Assembly: GCF_014621695.1 (NCBI RefSeq)
Contig: NZ_CP061281.1
Location: forward strand, 1,612,001-1,676,000
DNA length: 64,000 nt
Direction of reading: 5' to 3'
From: Streptomyces xanthii
GTDB lineage: Bacteria; Actinomycetota; Actinomycetes; Streptomycetales; Streptomycetaceae
Below the pieces are notes generated by a model. That model saw nothing but the letters and a program-made list of their open reading frames with translations, was not told the DNA's origin and searched no databases. Each line of letters begins with the position of its first letter. Within the stretch, counting starts at the first letter, position 1. Below, one piece after another: positions 7,388 through 20,540 of the stretch. Made by a program: the position numbers and the translations under genes.

Positions 7388-8326
7388 TCAGCGCGGGAGC
7401 GTCTGGTCGCGCCAGCGGGTGTACTGCTCCTCGGGGTCGCCCGTGTAGGACCAGGGGACGTCGGTGGCGCGGTTGTCGAGCAGCCGGAAGACCTCGCCGA
7501 GGCGTTCGGTGAGGCCGGCCTTGGTCAGGCCGTGGGCCAGGTGGTTGAGGTCGGCGACGTCCTGGGCGCCGGGGATCCGGTGGGTGATCCACTTGTCGAG
7601 CGCGGTGGTCAGGTCTCGGCGCGCCTGTTCGTCGCTCCAGTGGTGGCTCAGGCCGAGCGAACCGCGGCCCTCCTCGGCGACCCGGTGCCGGTAGTGCTCG
7701 GCGCGGGCCACCTGTGTGAGGACGGCGAGCGGGGATCCGTCGGGGGCGTAGGCGGCGGCGTCCCAGGCGAAGTTGAGGGCCTGCCCGTAGGAGCCGTGCC
7801 AGCGCGCCGACAGGAACCGCAGGGCCTGGTGGTGGCCTTCGCGGTGGTACGGGTCCCGGGCGAGCAGCTCCTTCCACCAGGCGTGCATGTCGGGGTGGCC
7901 GCCCGGGTACAGCCGGCCCAGCGCGACCAGCGAGACCCAGGGGTAGGGGTCGGCGGGGGCGAGGGCCGCGGCCCGGTGGCAGAGCCAGGCGGCGCTGTCC
8001 AGCCGTTCGGCGCCCGGGTCCTCCCCGGCGCGCGCGGCGGCGAACATCCGCATCACCTCGGTCTCGGCCCGCAGCACGGCGGCGTCGGGGTTGTGCGGCT
8101 CCGAGGCCTGCCAGAGGTCGACGGTGCGCCGGCCGGCCGCCGCGTCGGCGAGCAGCCGGATGCGGTGGGACCGCCGGTCCCAGTCGCCGGGCGTGCGGGC
8201 CAGCAGGTCCCGCGCGCCCTCCCACCGGCCGAGCAGCATGTCCTGCCGGCCCTCGGCCAGTGCCCGGTCGCCGAACGCCGGGTCGTAGTCCGGTGTGTGC
8301 CGCTCGCGGCGCAGCCACCCTGCCAT
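7388..8326 (-). CDS. hypothetical protein, helical repeat-like
   Basis: I do not recognise this 312-residue protein. It is soluble, rich in Trp, Arg and Ala-Glu helices, and has TPR-like stretches (LWQASEPHNPDAAVLRAETE, WLCHRAAALAPADPYPWVSL). The C-terminus has HHWSDEQARRDLTTALDKW and a final GDPEEQYTRWRDQTLPR. The ATG start has GGGGGAT upstream. It lies 41 bases downstream of the APC permease on the same strand, so it is probably co-transcribed. That pairing is the only functional hint. No catalytic motif is evident. Confidence 0.75.
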   Translation of the reverse strand: MAGWLRRERHTPDYDPAFGDRALAEGRQDMLLGRWEGARDLLARTPGDWDRRSHRIRLLADAAAGRRTVDLWQASEPHNPDAAVLRAETEVMRMFAAARAGEDPGAERLDSAAWLCHRAAALAPADPYPWVSLVALGRLYPGGHPDMHAWWKELLARDPYHREGHHQALRFLSARWHGSYGQALNFAWDAAAYAPDGSPLAVLTQVARAEHYRHRVAEEGRGSLGLSHHWSDEQARRDLTTALDKWITHRIPGAQDVADLNHLAHGLTKAGLTERLGEVFRLLDNRATDVPWSYTGDPEEQYTRWRDQTLPR

Positions 8327-8367
8327 GACGAGATCCCCCTGGATGCGATGCGTGCGAACGGGACGGT

Positions 8368-9855
8368 TCAGAAGTCGGTGAGGACGCCGTCCCTGCGGCC
8401 TCCGGCGGCGGCCGTGACCGGCTCCGCGCCCTCGAGGGCCTCCTCGGCGGCCTGGACGTCCCGCGGGTTCAGCGGCCGCGGACGGAAGTACGAGCGGCCT
8501 CCCTGGACCCGGGCGACGGTCACCGGGATCAGCCCGAGGGCCAGCGATCCGAGTCCGATGGCCAGTTGGGCGGTGTTCATGTCCGGGATCGACACGGCGA
8601 AGATCCAGATGTTGAACAGGGCGCCGGCCAGCGGCCAGAGGCCGAGCAGCAGCAGTTTGCCGGGCGAGCGCAGCAGTTCCCGGCGGTAGGCGACGACGAC
8701 GGCGATGCCGGCGAGCGCGTAGTAGAAGGTGATCAGCAGGCCGATGCCGACGAGCGCGTCCTCGAGGATCCCGAATCCGGTGCCCAGTACGGCGATCAGG
8801 CCGAGGACGAGGACGGAGAGCGCGGCGACGAGCAGCGTCGACATCATCGGTGTCTGCCGCTCGGGGTGGATGCGGCCGAGGAAGGACGGGACGGTGCGGT
8901 CGCGGCCCATGGCGAACAGGGTGCGGGTGGCCTGGAGGAGTGTCGTCTCCAGGGTCGCGACGGTGGACAGCAGCAGGGCGAGGACGAGCAGGTCGCCGCC
9001 CACGCCGGGCAGGGCCGCGTCGCCGAACGCGGTGAGGAAGCCGGCGCTGTCGGCGCCCGCGGCGGGGCCGAGCAGGACGTTCGCGCTGATCGCCACGAGG
9101 AGGAAGGTGGCGGCGGTGACGAGCAGGCCGATCAGTCCGCCGCGTCCGGCGCCGCCGCGGCCGCGCCGGGTCTCCTCGCTGAGATTGGCCGTCACGTCCC
9201 AGCCCCAGTACAGGGCGCCGGCGATGAGCGCGCCCGCGGTGAAGCTGTGGGCGGCGTCGAAGTGCCCGAAGCCGAGCCAGGAGAAGGAGAAGGACGAGGC
9301 GTGCTTGCTCCGGGTCAGCGCGGCGACGGCCACGACGACGAGCAGGAGCAGCTGGCCGCCGACGGCGACGGCGCGGGCCCGTGCGCCGAGCCGGGTGCCG
9401 AACGCGACGAGGGCCGCGATCAGCAGGAACCAGCCGAGGCCGACGCCGGTGGCCAGACCCTCGTCGCGGGCCAGGTCCTCGCCGAACAGGGACAGCGTGG
9501 CCGCGCCCGCGGGCTGGGTGGAGGAGATCATGAAGACGGTCGTCGCGACGACCACGGCCCAGCCGCAGAGGAAGCCGAGGAACGGGTGGAGGGTGCGCGC
9601 CACCCACGAGTACGTGGCGCCGGAGTTCACGTCCAGGCGGCCGAGGTGCCGGAACGCGAGCGCGATGCCGAGGGTGGGCACGGCGCAGTACAGCAGCACG
9701 GCCGGGGCGGCGAAGCCCACGGCGGCGATCAGCGCGGGGGCCATGGCCATCGCGGTGTAGGCGGGTCCGCAGCCCGCGATCGCGAGGACGATCGAGTCGA
9801 ACGTCCCCAGACTCCCTGTTCTCAACCCGCTTTTGTTGCTGGCCCCGTTGTGCAC
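8368..9855 (-). CDS. APC superfamily amino acid/amine permease
   Basis: This 495-residue inner-membrane transporter has about 12 hydrophobic segments. The first family motif is in FDSIVLAIAGCGPAYTAMAM; a substrate-pocket region is around TYSWVARTLHPFLGFLCGWA; and the conserved loop LLQATRTLFAMGRDRTVPSF follows helix 8. The C-terminal 50 residues are cytoplasmic. The GTG start is supported by GGAGAGG upstream. It is followed by the hypothetical gene at 7388. The substrate is unknown. Hydroxyproline is possible given the operon to the left, but that operon is on the other strand and more than 1.6 kb away. Confidence 0.85.
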   Translation of the reverse strand: MHNGASNKSGLRTGSLGTFDSIVLAIAGCGPAYTAMAMAPALIAAVGFAAPAVLLYCAVPTLGIALAFRHLGRLDVNSGATYSWVARTLHPFLGFLCGWAVVVATTVFMISSTQPAGAATLSLFGEDLARDEGLATGVGLGWFLLIAALVAFGTRLGARARAVAVGGQLLLLVVVAVAALTRSKHASSFSFSWLGFGHFDAAHSFTAGALIAGALYWGWDVTANLSEETRRGRGGAGRGGLIGLLVTAATFLLVAISANVLLGPAAGADSAGFLTAFGDAALPGVGGDLLVLALLLSTVATLETTLLQATRTLFAMGRDRTVPSFLGRIHPERQTPMMSTLLVAALSVLVLGLIAVLGTGFGILEDALVGIGLLITFYYALAGIAVVVAYRRELLRSPGKLLLLGLWPLAGALFNIWIFAVSIPDMNTAQLAIGLGSLALGLIPVTVARVQGGRSYFRPRPLNPRDVQAAEEALEGAEPVTAAAGGRRDGVLTDF

Positions 9856-10155
9856 CGGTTGCGCCTCTCCTAGACGTCCGTGGCCGTTGTCGGCCGTTCT
9901 CGGCCGTTCTCGGCCGCGACGTGAGCCGGATCATGCCCATGACCGGTGAGTAGCACAAGGCCAGTTCTGCGCTTTCGCGCAAACTGAGGCCGTTTCGACG
10001 CTCGTTCCGTCGAGTTGATCATCGATGCCTACGGATTTCGTTGCGGCCCTGCGTCGCTTTTCGGACGGCTCCCGCTGACCGGGAGCGGACGTGGCCCGCG
10101 CTCGGTCCCGCTGCCTACCGTCGCCGCACCACAACTCACCCCGAGGAGCCCGGCC
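9856..10155. other. intergenic spacer with short GC repeats between divergent genes
   Basis: These 300 bases separate the permease from the NTF2-like gene. Near the permease, four tandem 10-base units around CGGCCGTTCT lie at 9881-9916. The rest must hold two divergent promoters, but I see no convincing -35/-10 pair. A short frame from 10015 only extends the downstream gene and lacks its own Shine-Dalgarno. Confidence 0.5.
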
Positions 10156-10662
10156 ATGTCGTCCGAGTCCACCGCCGGCCTCGCCGAGCGCGTCGCGCGC
10201 ATCGAGGCGCGGCAGGAGATCGAGGAGCTCAAGTACCGCTATCTGCGGGCCTGCGACCACAAGGACCCCGAGGGGTTCCGCGCCTGCTTCGTCCGCGAGG
10301 GCGCCGACATCGACTACGGCGAGCTGGGCGCTTTCGCGACCGTGGACCAACTGGTCGGCCTCTTCCGGCAGATCGCGCTGGCCCGCGACGAACAGGGCCA
10401 CCGGGTCCTGGACATGCACCACGGCGTGCACCCGGAGATCGCCTTCCGCTCCCCCACCGAGGCGACGGGCCGCTGGACCCTGCGGTTCCGGCAGCTGAAC
10501 CTCGTGGACCGCACGGAGCGGGTGCTGTGCGGCGAGTACGACGACCGGTACGTCGTGGAGGACGGGGCCTGGCGGCTGGCCAGGCACCACTTCCGCAGCC
10601 TCTGGTCGCTGACCCGCCCGCTGCCCGAGGGGTACGTCGTCGACGAGAAGGGACTGCTGTGA
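10156..10662 (+). CDS. NTF2/SnoaL-like domain protein
   Basis: This 168-residue protein has the alpha+beta-barrel signature of SnoaL-type NTF2-like proteins. The N-terminal helix is ERVARIEARQEIEELKYRYL, followed by ACDHKDPEGFRACFVREGAD. MHHGVHPEIAF and a C-terminal WRLARHHFRSLWSL complete the fold. Members act as small-molecule isomerases, dehydratases or binding proteins. I start it at ATG 10156 with AGGAG upstream. The stop overlaps the start of the SDR gene (GTGA), so the two are probably co-translated and act on one small, perhaps steroid- or terpenoid-like, substrate. The substrate is unknown. Confidence 0.78.
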   Translation: MSSESTAGLAERVARIEARQEIEELKYRYLRACDHKDPEGFRACFVREGADIDYGELGAFATVDQLVGLFRQIALARDEQGHRVLDMHHGVHPEIAFRSPTEATGRWTLRFRQLNLVDRTERVLCGEYDDRYVVEDGAWRLARHHFRSLWSLTRPLPEGYVVDEKGLL

Positions 10663-11495
10663 GCGACACCTCCACACCACGCGTCGCGCTGGTCACGGGC
10701 ACCGGAAAGGGCGTCGGCCGGGGCATCGCCGCCGCGCTCGGCGCGCGGGGCTGGACCGTGTACGTCACCGGCCGCGGCGAGCCGGGCCCCGGCAGCCCGC
10801 AGGCGGAGACCGCGCGCCGGGTCACCGAGGCCGGCGGCGAGGGCGTCGGCCTGCGCTGCGACCACCGGGACGACGCCCAGATCGAGGCGCTGATCGCACG
10901 GATCACCGCCGACCGGGGCCGGCTCGACCTGCTGGTCAACAACGTGTGGGCCGCGCCCGACGACATGGCCGGCTTCGAGGACCCGTTCTGGACCCGGCCC
11001 GTCACCGACTGGGAGCCGCTGATCGGCGTCGGCCTGCGGGCCCACTACGTCGCCGCCGTGCACGCGGCCCGGCACATGGTGGAGCGGGGCAGCGGACTCA
11101 TCGTCAACATCTCCTCGTTCGGCGCCCGCGCCCCGTTGCACTCGGTGCTCTACGGGATCTCCAAGGCGGGCCTGGACAAGATGGCCGCCGACATGGGCCA
11201 CGAGCTGGCCTCCGCGGGCGTCTCGGCGGTGTCGCTGTGGCCGGGCCTCGTCCGCACGGACGGCCTGGTCGAGGCCGGGGTGGAGGAGGTCGCCGGGTTC
11301 AAGCTGGCCGACGCGGAGTCCCCCGAGTTCGTGGGCGCGGTCATCGCCCGCCTCACGGACGACCCCCGCCTGCCCGAGCGCAGCGGCCACACCTTCGTCG
11401 TGGCCGAACTCGCCGAGGAGTACGAGGTCACGGAGCCGGACGGCCGCCGGGCCGCCTCGCACCGCGCGGCCTTCGGCGGCGGCCCCCTGTACTGA
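10659..11495 (+). CDS. SDR family oxidoreductase
   Basis: This is a short-chain dehydrogenase of 278 residues. The cofactor motif is TGTGKGVGRGIAAALG (TGxxxGxG). The NNxW region is LLVNNVWAAPDD, with catalytic Ser in NISSFGARAP and Tyr/Lys in VLYGISKAGLDK. The loop ending LWPGLVRTDGLVEAGVEE resembles the DHRS1-like branch. It starts at GTG 10659, overlapping the stop of the NTF2-like gene. The pair suggests oxidation or reduction of a small hydroxylated compound; no substrate can be named. It is followed by a strong 20-bp inverted repeat and a TetR-like relic. Confidence 0.85.
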   Translation: MSDTSTPRVALVTGTGKGVGRGIAAALGARGWTVYVTGRGEPGPGSPQAETARRVTEAGGEGVGLRCDHRDDAQIEALIARITADRGRLDLLVNNVWAAPDDMAGFEDPFWTRPVTDWEPLIGVGLRAHYVAAVHAARHMVERGSGLIVNISSFGARAPLHSVLYGISKAGLDKMAADMGHELASAGVSAVSLWPGLVRTDGLVEAGVEEVAGFKLADAESPEFVGAVIARLTDDPRLPERSGHTFVVAELAEEYEVTEPDGRRAASHRAAFGGGPLY

Positions 11496-11516
11496 CCGTC
11501 TCCGGTCGCCTGTGAG

Positions 11517-11559
11517 CCCGTCTCCCGTAGTGGCAGCTTCTGCCACTACGGGAGACGGG
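11517..11559. promoter_or_regulatory. perfect 20-bp inverted repeat (terminator or TetR operator)
   Basis: Two 20-base arms (11517-11536 and 11540-11559) are perfectly complementary around a 3-base CTT loop. The inner part TAGTGGCAG/CTGCCACTA looks like a TetR-type operator. It follows the SDR stop by 21 bases and ends 8 bases before the next start codon. It lacks a T-tract. Either a terminator for the SDR operon or an operator for the TetR-like gene fits. Confidence 0.6.
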
Positions 11560-11567
11560 GTGCGTTC

Positions 11568-12095
11568 ATGCCCCGCCCCACCCTCGACGACGCCGCACTG
11601 CTGCGGATTTCGTCGTGTTGCGCCGACGTCATGATCACGGCGGGCGACACGTCCGCCCCGGTGGCCGAACTGGCCGAGTCGTTCACGGACCGGCCCGAGG
11701 CCTCGATCCACCGGCTGATGCGGCTGACGTTCCAGGACCTCGGGCTGCGCCGGGTGTGGCGGGAGGCCGCGCACGAGACAGCCCGCCTGATCCGCCCTGC
11801 GGTCGAGGAGCCGACCGGGACGCCGGTGGACTCCCTCGCCACGACGCTCGCCGCGGGCCAGGCGGTGACCGCGGCCATCACGGTGCTCGAACACCTGGTC
11901 AGCGAGGAGCGTGCGCTCGGCGACCTCGTCGACGAGACCGTCCGCGCCCTCCACGGGACAGCGGCGGCCCAGGATCTCTCGGCGCAGGGCCATGTCCGCG
12001 GCAAGCTCGTGCTGGACGTGACCGCCGGCGGTCTCCTTGTCCTCCCGGTCTCTACAGGCCGGGGTACAGCGGGTGCTTGTCGGCGAGCGCGGTGA
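11568..12095 (+). pseudogene. TetR-like regulator, degenerate
   Basis: A 175-codon frame begins at ATG 11568. The part after residue 45 (SIHRLMRLTFQDLGLRRVW, and LEHLVSEERALGDLVDETVR) resembles the ligand-binding half of TetR regulators. The N-terminal 40 residues lack a recognisable helix-turn-helix. The last 15 codons run into the antisense end of glyA and use codons unlike the rest. There is no good Shine-Dalgarno. I read it as a TetR gene that has lost its DNA-binding part and its own stop. It could instead be a divergent functional protein. Confidence 0.45.
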
Positions 12096-13305
12096 CGCGG
12101 GCCTTGAGCGCGGTGGCGTCGTAGGACGGCTTGAGGGCCTCGGCGAAAACGTCGGCGACCTCACGGAAGTCGTCGGCGTCGAAACCGCGCGTGGCCAGCG
12201 CCGGCGTACCGATGCGCAGACCCGAGGTGACCATCGGCGGACGCGGGTCGTTCGGAACGGCGTTCCGGTTGACCGTGATGCCGACCTCGTGGAGGCGGTC
12301 CTCGGCCTGCTGCCCGTCCAGGTCGGACTCGCGCAGGTCGACGAGGACCAGGTGGACGTCGGTGCCGCCGGAGAGCACGTTCACGCCGTGCTTGCGGGCG
12401 TCCTCCGAGGTCAGACGCTCCGCGAGAAGGCGAGCGCCTTGCAGGGTGCGTTCCTGCCGCTCCTTGAACTCCTCGCTCCCCGCGACCTTGAACGAGACCG
12501 CTTTCGCCGCGATCACGTGCTCCAGCGGGCCGCCCTGGAACCCGGGAAACACCGCGGAGTTGAGCTTCTTCGCCAGGTCCTTGTCGCGGGCGAGGATGAT
12601 GCCGCCGCGGGGACCGCCGAGGGTCTTGTGCGTCGTGGAGGTGACGACGTCGGCGTAGGGGACCGGGTTGGGGTGCAGCCCGGCCGCGACGAGACCGGCG
12701 AAGTGGGCCATGTCGACCCACAGGAACGCCTCGACCTCGTCGGCGATGCGGCGGAACTCGGCGAAGTCCAGCTGACGCGGGTACGCCGACCAGCCCGCGA
12801 TGATCACCTTCGGGCGGTGCTCCTTGGCCAGGCGCTCGACCTCGGCCATGTCCACCAGACCGGCGTCGTCGACGTGGTAGGCGACCACGTCGAACTGCTT
12901 GCCGGAGAAGTTCAGGCGCATGCCGTGGGTGAGGTGACCGCCGTGCGCGAGGTCCAGACCCAGGATCGTGTCACCGGGCTTGGCCAGGGCGAACAGGGCG
13001 GCCTGGTTCGCCGAGGCACCCGAGTGCGGCTGCACGTTGGCGTACTCGGCGCCGAACAGGTCCTTGACCCGGTCGATCGCGATCTGCTCGGTGACGTCGA
13101 CGTGCTCGCAGCCGCCGTAGTAGCGGCGGCCGGGGTAACCCTCGGCGTACTTGTTCGTGAGGACCGATCCCTGGGCCTCCATGACGGCGACCGGAGCGAA
13201 GTTCTCCGACGCGATCATCTCCAGGGTCGACTGCTGACGCTTCAGCTCGGCGTCGACAGCGGCGGCGACATCCGGGTCGAGCTCACGCAGGGAGGTGTGC
13301 AGCAC
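12052..13305 (-). CDS. glyA: serine hydroxymethyltransferase
   Basis: This 417-residue PLP enzyme interconverts serine and glycine with tetrahydrofolate. The start [40 protein letters not shown], and the PLP-lysine region [20 protein letters not shown] are diagnostic. It opens with GTG after GAGGAG. Here it is the last gene of a leftward group with a ferredoxin reductase and a Rieske ferredoxin, in a choline/betaine degradation cluster. It is probably a second, catabolic SHMT that joins the glycine end-product with methylene-THF from dimethylglycine or sarcosine oxidation to give serine. Housekeeping duty is the alternative. Confidence 0.95.
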   Translation of the reverse strand: MLHTSLRELDPDVAAAVDAELKRQQSTLEMIASENFAPVAVMEAQGSVLTNKYAEGYPGRRYYGGCEHVDVTEQIAIDRVKDLFGAEYANVQPHSGASANQAALFALAKPGDTILGLDLAHGGHLTHGMRLNFSGKQFDVVAYHVDDAGLVDMAEVERLAKEHRPKVIIAGWSAYPRQLDFAEFRRIADEVEAFLWVDMAHFAGLVAAGLHPNPVPYADVVTSTTHKTLGGPRGGIILARDKDLAKKLNSAVFPGFQGGPLEHVIAAKAVSFKVAGSEEFKERQERTLQGARLLAERLTSEDARKHGVNVLSGGTDVHLVLVDLRESDLDGQQAEDRLHEVGITVNRNAVPNDPRPPMVTSGLRIGTPALATRGFDADDFREVADVFAEALKPSYDATALKARVTALADKHPLYPGL

Positions 13306-13347
13306 GAATACTCCTCGGCTCAGGGATACGGAGACGCGTACGTACGG

Positions 13348-14553
13348 TCAGAGCGCGGCCGCGACCGGCGCGGCGGGCCCGGCGGCGACGGCGGGCGCCG
13401 CCGACTGCGTCTCGGCGCGGGACAGTTCGCGCCGGACGCGGGTGAACGGGCGGGGCCGGTTCATCGCGAGGGCGGCCGTCGTGCGGCCCTCCCTCTCGTA
13501 GAGCGCGAGGAAGCTGCCCTCCTCGATCGTGCCCTCGACGATGCGCGGCACGTCGCCCTCGCGGCGGCGCCCGGCGAACTGGATGCGGGAGCCGTACTGG
13601 TCCGACCAGAAGTAGGGCAGCGGGCGGGCTTGTTCCACCGTGCGGCCCGCGAGGAGGTTGCGTACGGCGACCCGGGGCTGGGCGGTGGCGCTGGTCCAGT
13701 GCTCCGCGCGGGCGCCCGCGACGCGGGCCACGTCGCCGACCGCGACGACGTGCGGCAGGGCGGTGACGCAGCCGTCGTCGCACAGGACGCCGTCGTGGAC
13801 GGCGAGCGTGGACCCGGCCAGCCACTCGGTGTTGGGCACCGCGCCGATGCCGACGACGACCACGTCGGCCGGGAGCACCCGGCCGTCGGCGAGCCGCACT
13901 CCGGTGACCGCGGGGTCTCCCTCCAGGGCGGCGACGCCCGTCCCGGTGATGAGCGTGGCGCCGCCGCGCTCGTGCAGGGTGGAGCAGACGGCAGCCATGT
14001 CGGGGCCGAGCTGCGGCAGCAGCGGCAGAGGCGCGGCCTCGACGACGGTGACGTCGTGGCCGAGGGCGGCGCAGGAGGAGGCGGTCTCGGCGCCGATGAA
14101 CCCGCCGCCGATCACCACGACCCGCTGCGGGCCGCGCAGCAGGTCGGCGCGGAGGGCCCGGGCCTCGTCGAGGGTGCGCAGCGTGTGCACGCCGGCCGGG
14201 GCGGGTCCGGGCAGGCGGCGGGCGCGGGCGCCGGTCGCGATGACGAGGCCGTCGGTGGAGACGGTGCGGCCGTCCTCCAGGAGGACGACGCGGCCGCGGG
14301 CGTCGAGGCCGCGGGCCCGCACGCCGAAGATCCACTCGGCGCCCAGTTCGAGGGTCTCGGCGTCGTCGGACAGGGCGAGGTCGCTCTCCTGCGCCTTGCC
14401 GGACAGGAAGTCCTTGGACAGCGGGGGGCGGTCGTAGGGGCGGTGCGGTTCGTCGCCGACGATCACCAGCCGGCCGTCGAAGCCCTGGGCCCGCAGTTCC
14501 CGGGCGGCGTACAGTCCGGCGAGCGAGGCGCCCACCACGGTCACGGTCCTCAT
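13348..14553 (-). CDS. FAD-dependent ferredoxin reductase (rubredoxin/rhodocoxin reductase type)
   Basis: This 401-residue NAD(P)H-dependent flavoprotein passes electrons to a ferredoxin. FAD fold: VTVVGASLAGLYAAREL. NAD fold: VVVIGGGFIGAETASSCAAL. FAD C-terminal motif: VVAVGDVARV. RPYDRPPLSKDFLSG is typical of oxygenase-coupled ferredoxin reductases. It lies 90 bases from a small Rieske ferredoxin gene on the same strand. Together they should reduce the Rieske oxygenase at 21764. The Ala-rich C-terminus looks like a linker tail. A role with a cytochrome P450 elsewhere is possible but less likely here. Confidence 0.88.
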   Translation of the reverse strand: MRTVTVVGASLAGLYAARELRAQGFDGRLVIVGDEPHRPYDRPPLSKDFLSGKAQESDLALSDDAETLELGAEWIFGVRARGLDARGRVVLLEDGRTVSTDGLVIATGARARRLPGPAPAGVHTLRTLDEARALRADLLRGPQRVVVIGGGFIGAETASSCAALGHDVTVVEAAPLPLLPQLGPDMAAVCSTLHERGGATLITGTGVAALEGDPAVTGVRLADGRVLPADVVVVGIGAVPNTEWLAGSTLAVHDGVLCDDGCVTALPHVVAVGDVARVAGARAEHWTSATAQPRVAVRNLLAGRTVEQARPLPYFWSDQYGSRIQFAGRRREGDVPRIVEGTIEEGSFLALYEREGRTTAALAMNRPRPFTRVRRELSRAETQSAAPAVAAGPAAPVAAAL

Positions 14554-14643
14554 GAGTGTCTGCCTTTCGCGTCCGTCGTGCGGTGCGGTGTGGTGCGGTG
14601 CGCCCGGCGGGGTGTGGAGCTCGCCGTTCCGGGGCGGGGTGCG

Positions 14644-14964
14644 TCAGGCCGCGGTGGTCTCCTCGGCCGCGGGGTGGACGTGGATCATGCCGTCGTCGAC
14701 GGTCACCCGGTGCGTGCGGACCGGGCGGCGGGCGGGAGCACACGTGGGAACGCCCGTCCGCAGGTCGAACGACGCCTCGTGGAGCGGGCATTCGACCAGG
14801 CAACCCTCGAGGAAGCCCTCCGAGAGGGAGGCATCCTGGTGGGTGCAGGTGTCGTCGATGGCGTACAGCGAGCCGTCGGTGTGGAACACGGCGATCGGCG
14901 GCATGCTGTCGATGCGGACGGACTCTCCCTCGGGGAGGTCTTCAAGGCGGCAGACGGGAATCAT
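14644..14964 (-). CDS. Rieske 2Fe-2S ferredoxin
   Basis: This 106-residue soluble ferredoxin has a single Rieske cluster. The ligand motifs are CTHQDASLSEG and CPLHEASFDLRTG. I start it at the ATG opening MIPVCRLEDLPEGESV; upstream codons in frame lack a Shine-Dalgarno and fall in the divergent promoter region. It resembles the ferredoxin component of three-component ring-hydroxylating dioxygenases. With the reductase behind it, it probably forms the electron chain for the glycine-betaine Rieske oxygenase 7 kb away on the other strand. Confidence 0.88.
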   Translation of the reverse strand: MIPVCRLEDLPEGESVRIDSMPPIAVFHTDGSLYAIDDTCTHQDASLSEGFLEGCLVECPLHEASFDLRTGVPTCAPARRPVRTHRVTVDDGMIHVHPAAEETTAA

Positions 14965-15002
14965 GCGTCCCCCTCGTTGTTCTGGACCGACCGGTAACCT
15001 AT

Positions 15003-15040
15003 TGTTTCGCATCACGCACTCAAGAGCGCCATGCGCAACA
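15003..15040. promoter_or_regulatory. candidate IclR operator between ferredoxin and iclR genes
   Basis: TGTTTCGCAT at 15003-15012 and ATGCGCAACA at 15031-15040 are inverted half-sites 18 bases apart, in the divergent spacer between the Rieske ferredoxin and IclR genes. The exact decamer ATGCGCAACA recurs at 16242-16251 ahead of the mycothiol dehydrogenase gene. I infer binding by the IclR protein encoded here. Confidence 0.45.
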
Positions 15041-15124
15041 GAATCCGGTCGGGATGCCCGCCGCGTCAAGGGCTTCTCGCAGATGCGGCCCGCCAAAGGG
15101 CCGCCAGGTGGTGAGAATTCAGCT

Positions 15125-16021
15125 ATGCCTCACGAGAAGAAGCAGGTCAGGAAGGGTGCAGCGAGTAAGTCCAGCACGGGCGGAAACAGCCGCGTCAGAG
15201 CCGTCCGGACGCCCTCCGAGGCGTCCGAGCTCCTGGACCCGGCCCCCGAGAAGCCGGCCAAGGGTGCCGCCGGCTCCGTGCAGTCCGTCGACCGGGCGAT
15301 CAGCGTCCTGGAGAGCCTCGCGCGGCGCGGCGAGGCCGGCGTGACGGAGATCGCCGACGAACTGGGGGTGCACAAGTCCACGGCGTTCCGTCTGCTCGGC
15401 GTCCTGGAGAACCGCGGACTGGTCGGCCAGGCCAAGGACCGCGGCAAGTACTACCTGGGCGCCGCGATGCTGCGCCTGGCGGGCGCGGCGGCCGCGCGCC
15501 TGGACATCTCCCAGGAGGGCGGCCCGGTCTGCCGCGAACTGGCCGACGAGCTGGGCGAGACGGTGAACATCGCGGTCCTCGACGACGACGCCGCGGTCAA
15601 CATCATGCAGGCGCGCGGCGCCGCCTCCGTCACCGCGCAGAACTGGCTCGGCCGGCGCACCCCGCTGCACGCCACGTCCAGCGGGAAGGTGCTGCTCGCG
15701 CACCTGCCCCCCACCCTGCGCGAGGGGATGGCTGCGCGCAGCCTCGCGCGGTTCACCCCGCACACGATCGTGGGCACGGCGGCGATCCGGAGCGAGCTGG
15801 AGACCGTGGACCGGCAGGGGTACGCCAGCGCCGTGGAGGAGCTGGAGATCGGGCTCGCGGCGGTCGCGGCGCCGGTCCGTTCGCACGACGGCAAGGTGAT
15901 CGGCGCCATCAGCGTCTCGGGGCCGGTGTACCGGATGACCGAGGAGCGGCTCGCGGTGGTCGCCGAGCACACGGTGGCGGCCGCGGCGGAGCTGTCGCGC
16001 AGGATGGGATACGCCTGCTGA
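15125..16021 (+). CDS. IclR family transcriptional regulator
   Basis: This 298-residue regulator has an unusually long basic, disordered N-terminus (about 55 residues with Lys/Ser/Gly). The winged helix spans about 55-115 (SVQSVDRAISVLESLARRG, and TEIADELGVHKSTAFRLL). The IclR effector domain follows, with HATSSGKVLLAHLPP and EELEIGLAAVAAPVRSHDG. I chose ATG 15125; the frame extends far upstream but without a start signal. It stands between the leftward reductase/ferredoxin/glyA genes and the rightward catabolic genes, so it likely controls the choline-betaine cluster in response to a pathway metabolite. Confidence 0.9.
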   Translation: MPHEKKQVRKGAASKSSTGGNSRVRAVRTPSEASELLDPAPEKPAKGAAGSVQSVDRAISVLESLARRGEAGVTEIADELGVHKSTAFRLLGVLENRGLVGQAKDRGKYYLGAAMLRLAGAAAARLDISQEGGPVCRELADELGETVNIAVLDDDAAVNIMQARGAASVTAQNWLGRRTPLHATSSGKVLLAHLPPTLREGMAARSLARFTPHTIVGTAAIRSELETVDRQGYASAVEELEIGLAAVAAPVRSHDGKVIGAISVSGPVYRMTEERLAVVAEHTVAAAAELSRRMGYAC

Positions 16022-16212
16022 GGACGTCCCGCACACCGTACGCACGCTGAACGCGGAGTCAGGAAGGCCTGGCTCCGCGTTCTCGTGCGTTCTGGCGCCG
16101 TCCCCGTGCGCCGGGATGCGCCGGGGTGCGCCGGGTCGTGCGCCCGCCCGTCTCGCACCTCTTGAGAACAACCTCTTGACGGACTTCCGCCGCGTTCCCA
16201 AGATGTGTCTCG

Positions 16213-16251
16213 TCGTTCCTCATAGCGCAACGATTCGTACGATGCGCAACA
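16213..16251. promoter_or_regulatory. candidate IclR operator(s) before the mycothiol dehydrogenase gene
   Basis: A 21-base imperfect palindrome at 16213-16233 has outer arms TCGTT and AACGA. The decamer ATGCGCAACA follows at 16242-16251, repeating the one at 15031-15040. Both lie just before the GTG at 16268. A possible -35 TTGACG at 16176-16181 lies upstream with a weak -10 near 16200. The regulator assignment is inferred. Confidence 0.45.
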
Positions 16252-16267
16252 GCAAGGGGGTTGGGTC

Positions 16268-20531
<4,264 letters not shown>

Positions 20532-20540
20532 ACCCTCCCC

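Noticed and set aside
12037..14997. A 986-codon plus-strand open frame
   Set aside because: It runs antisense through glyA, the ferredoxin reductase and the Rieske ferredoxin, which have clear motifs on the minus strand.
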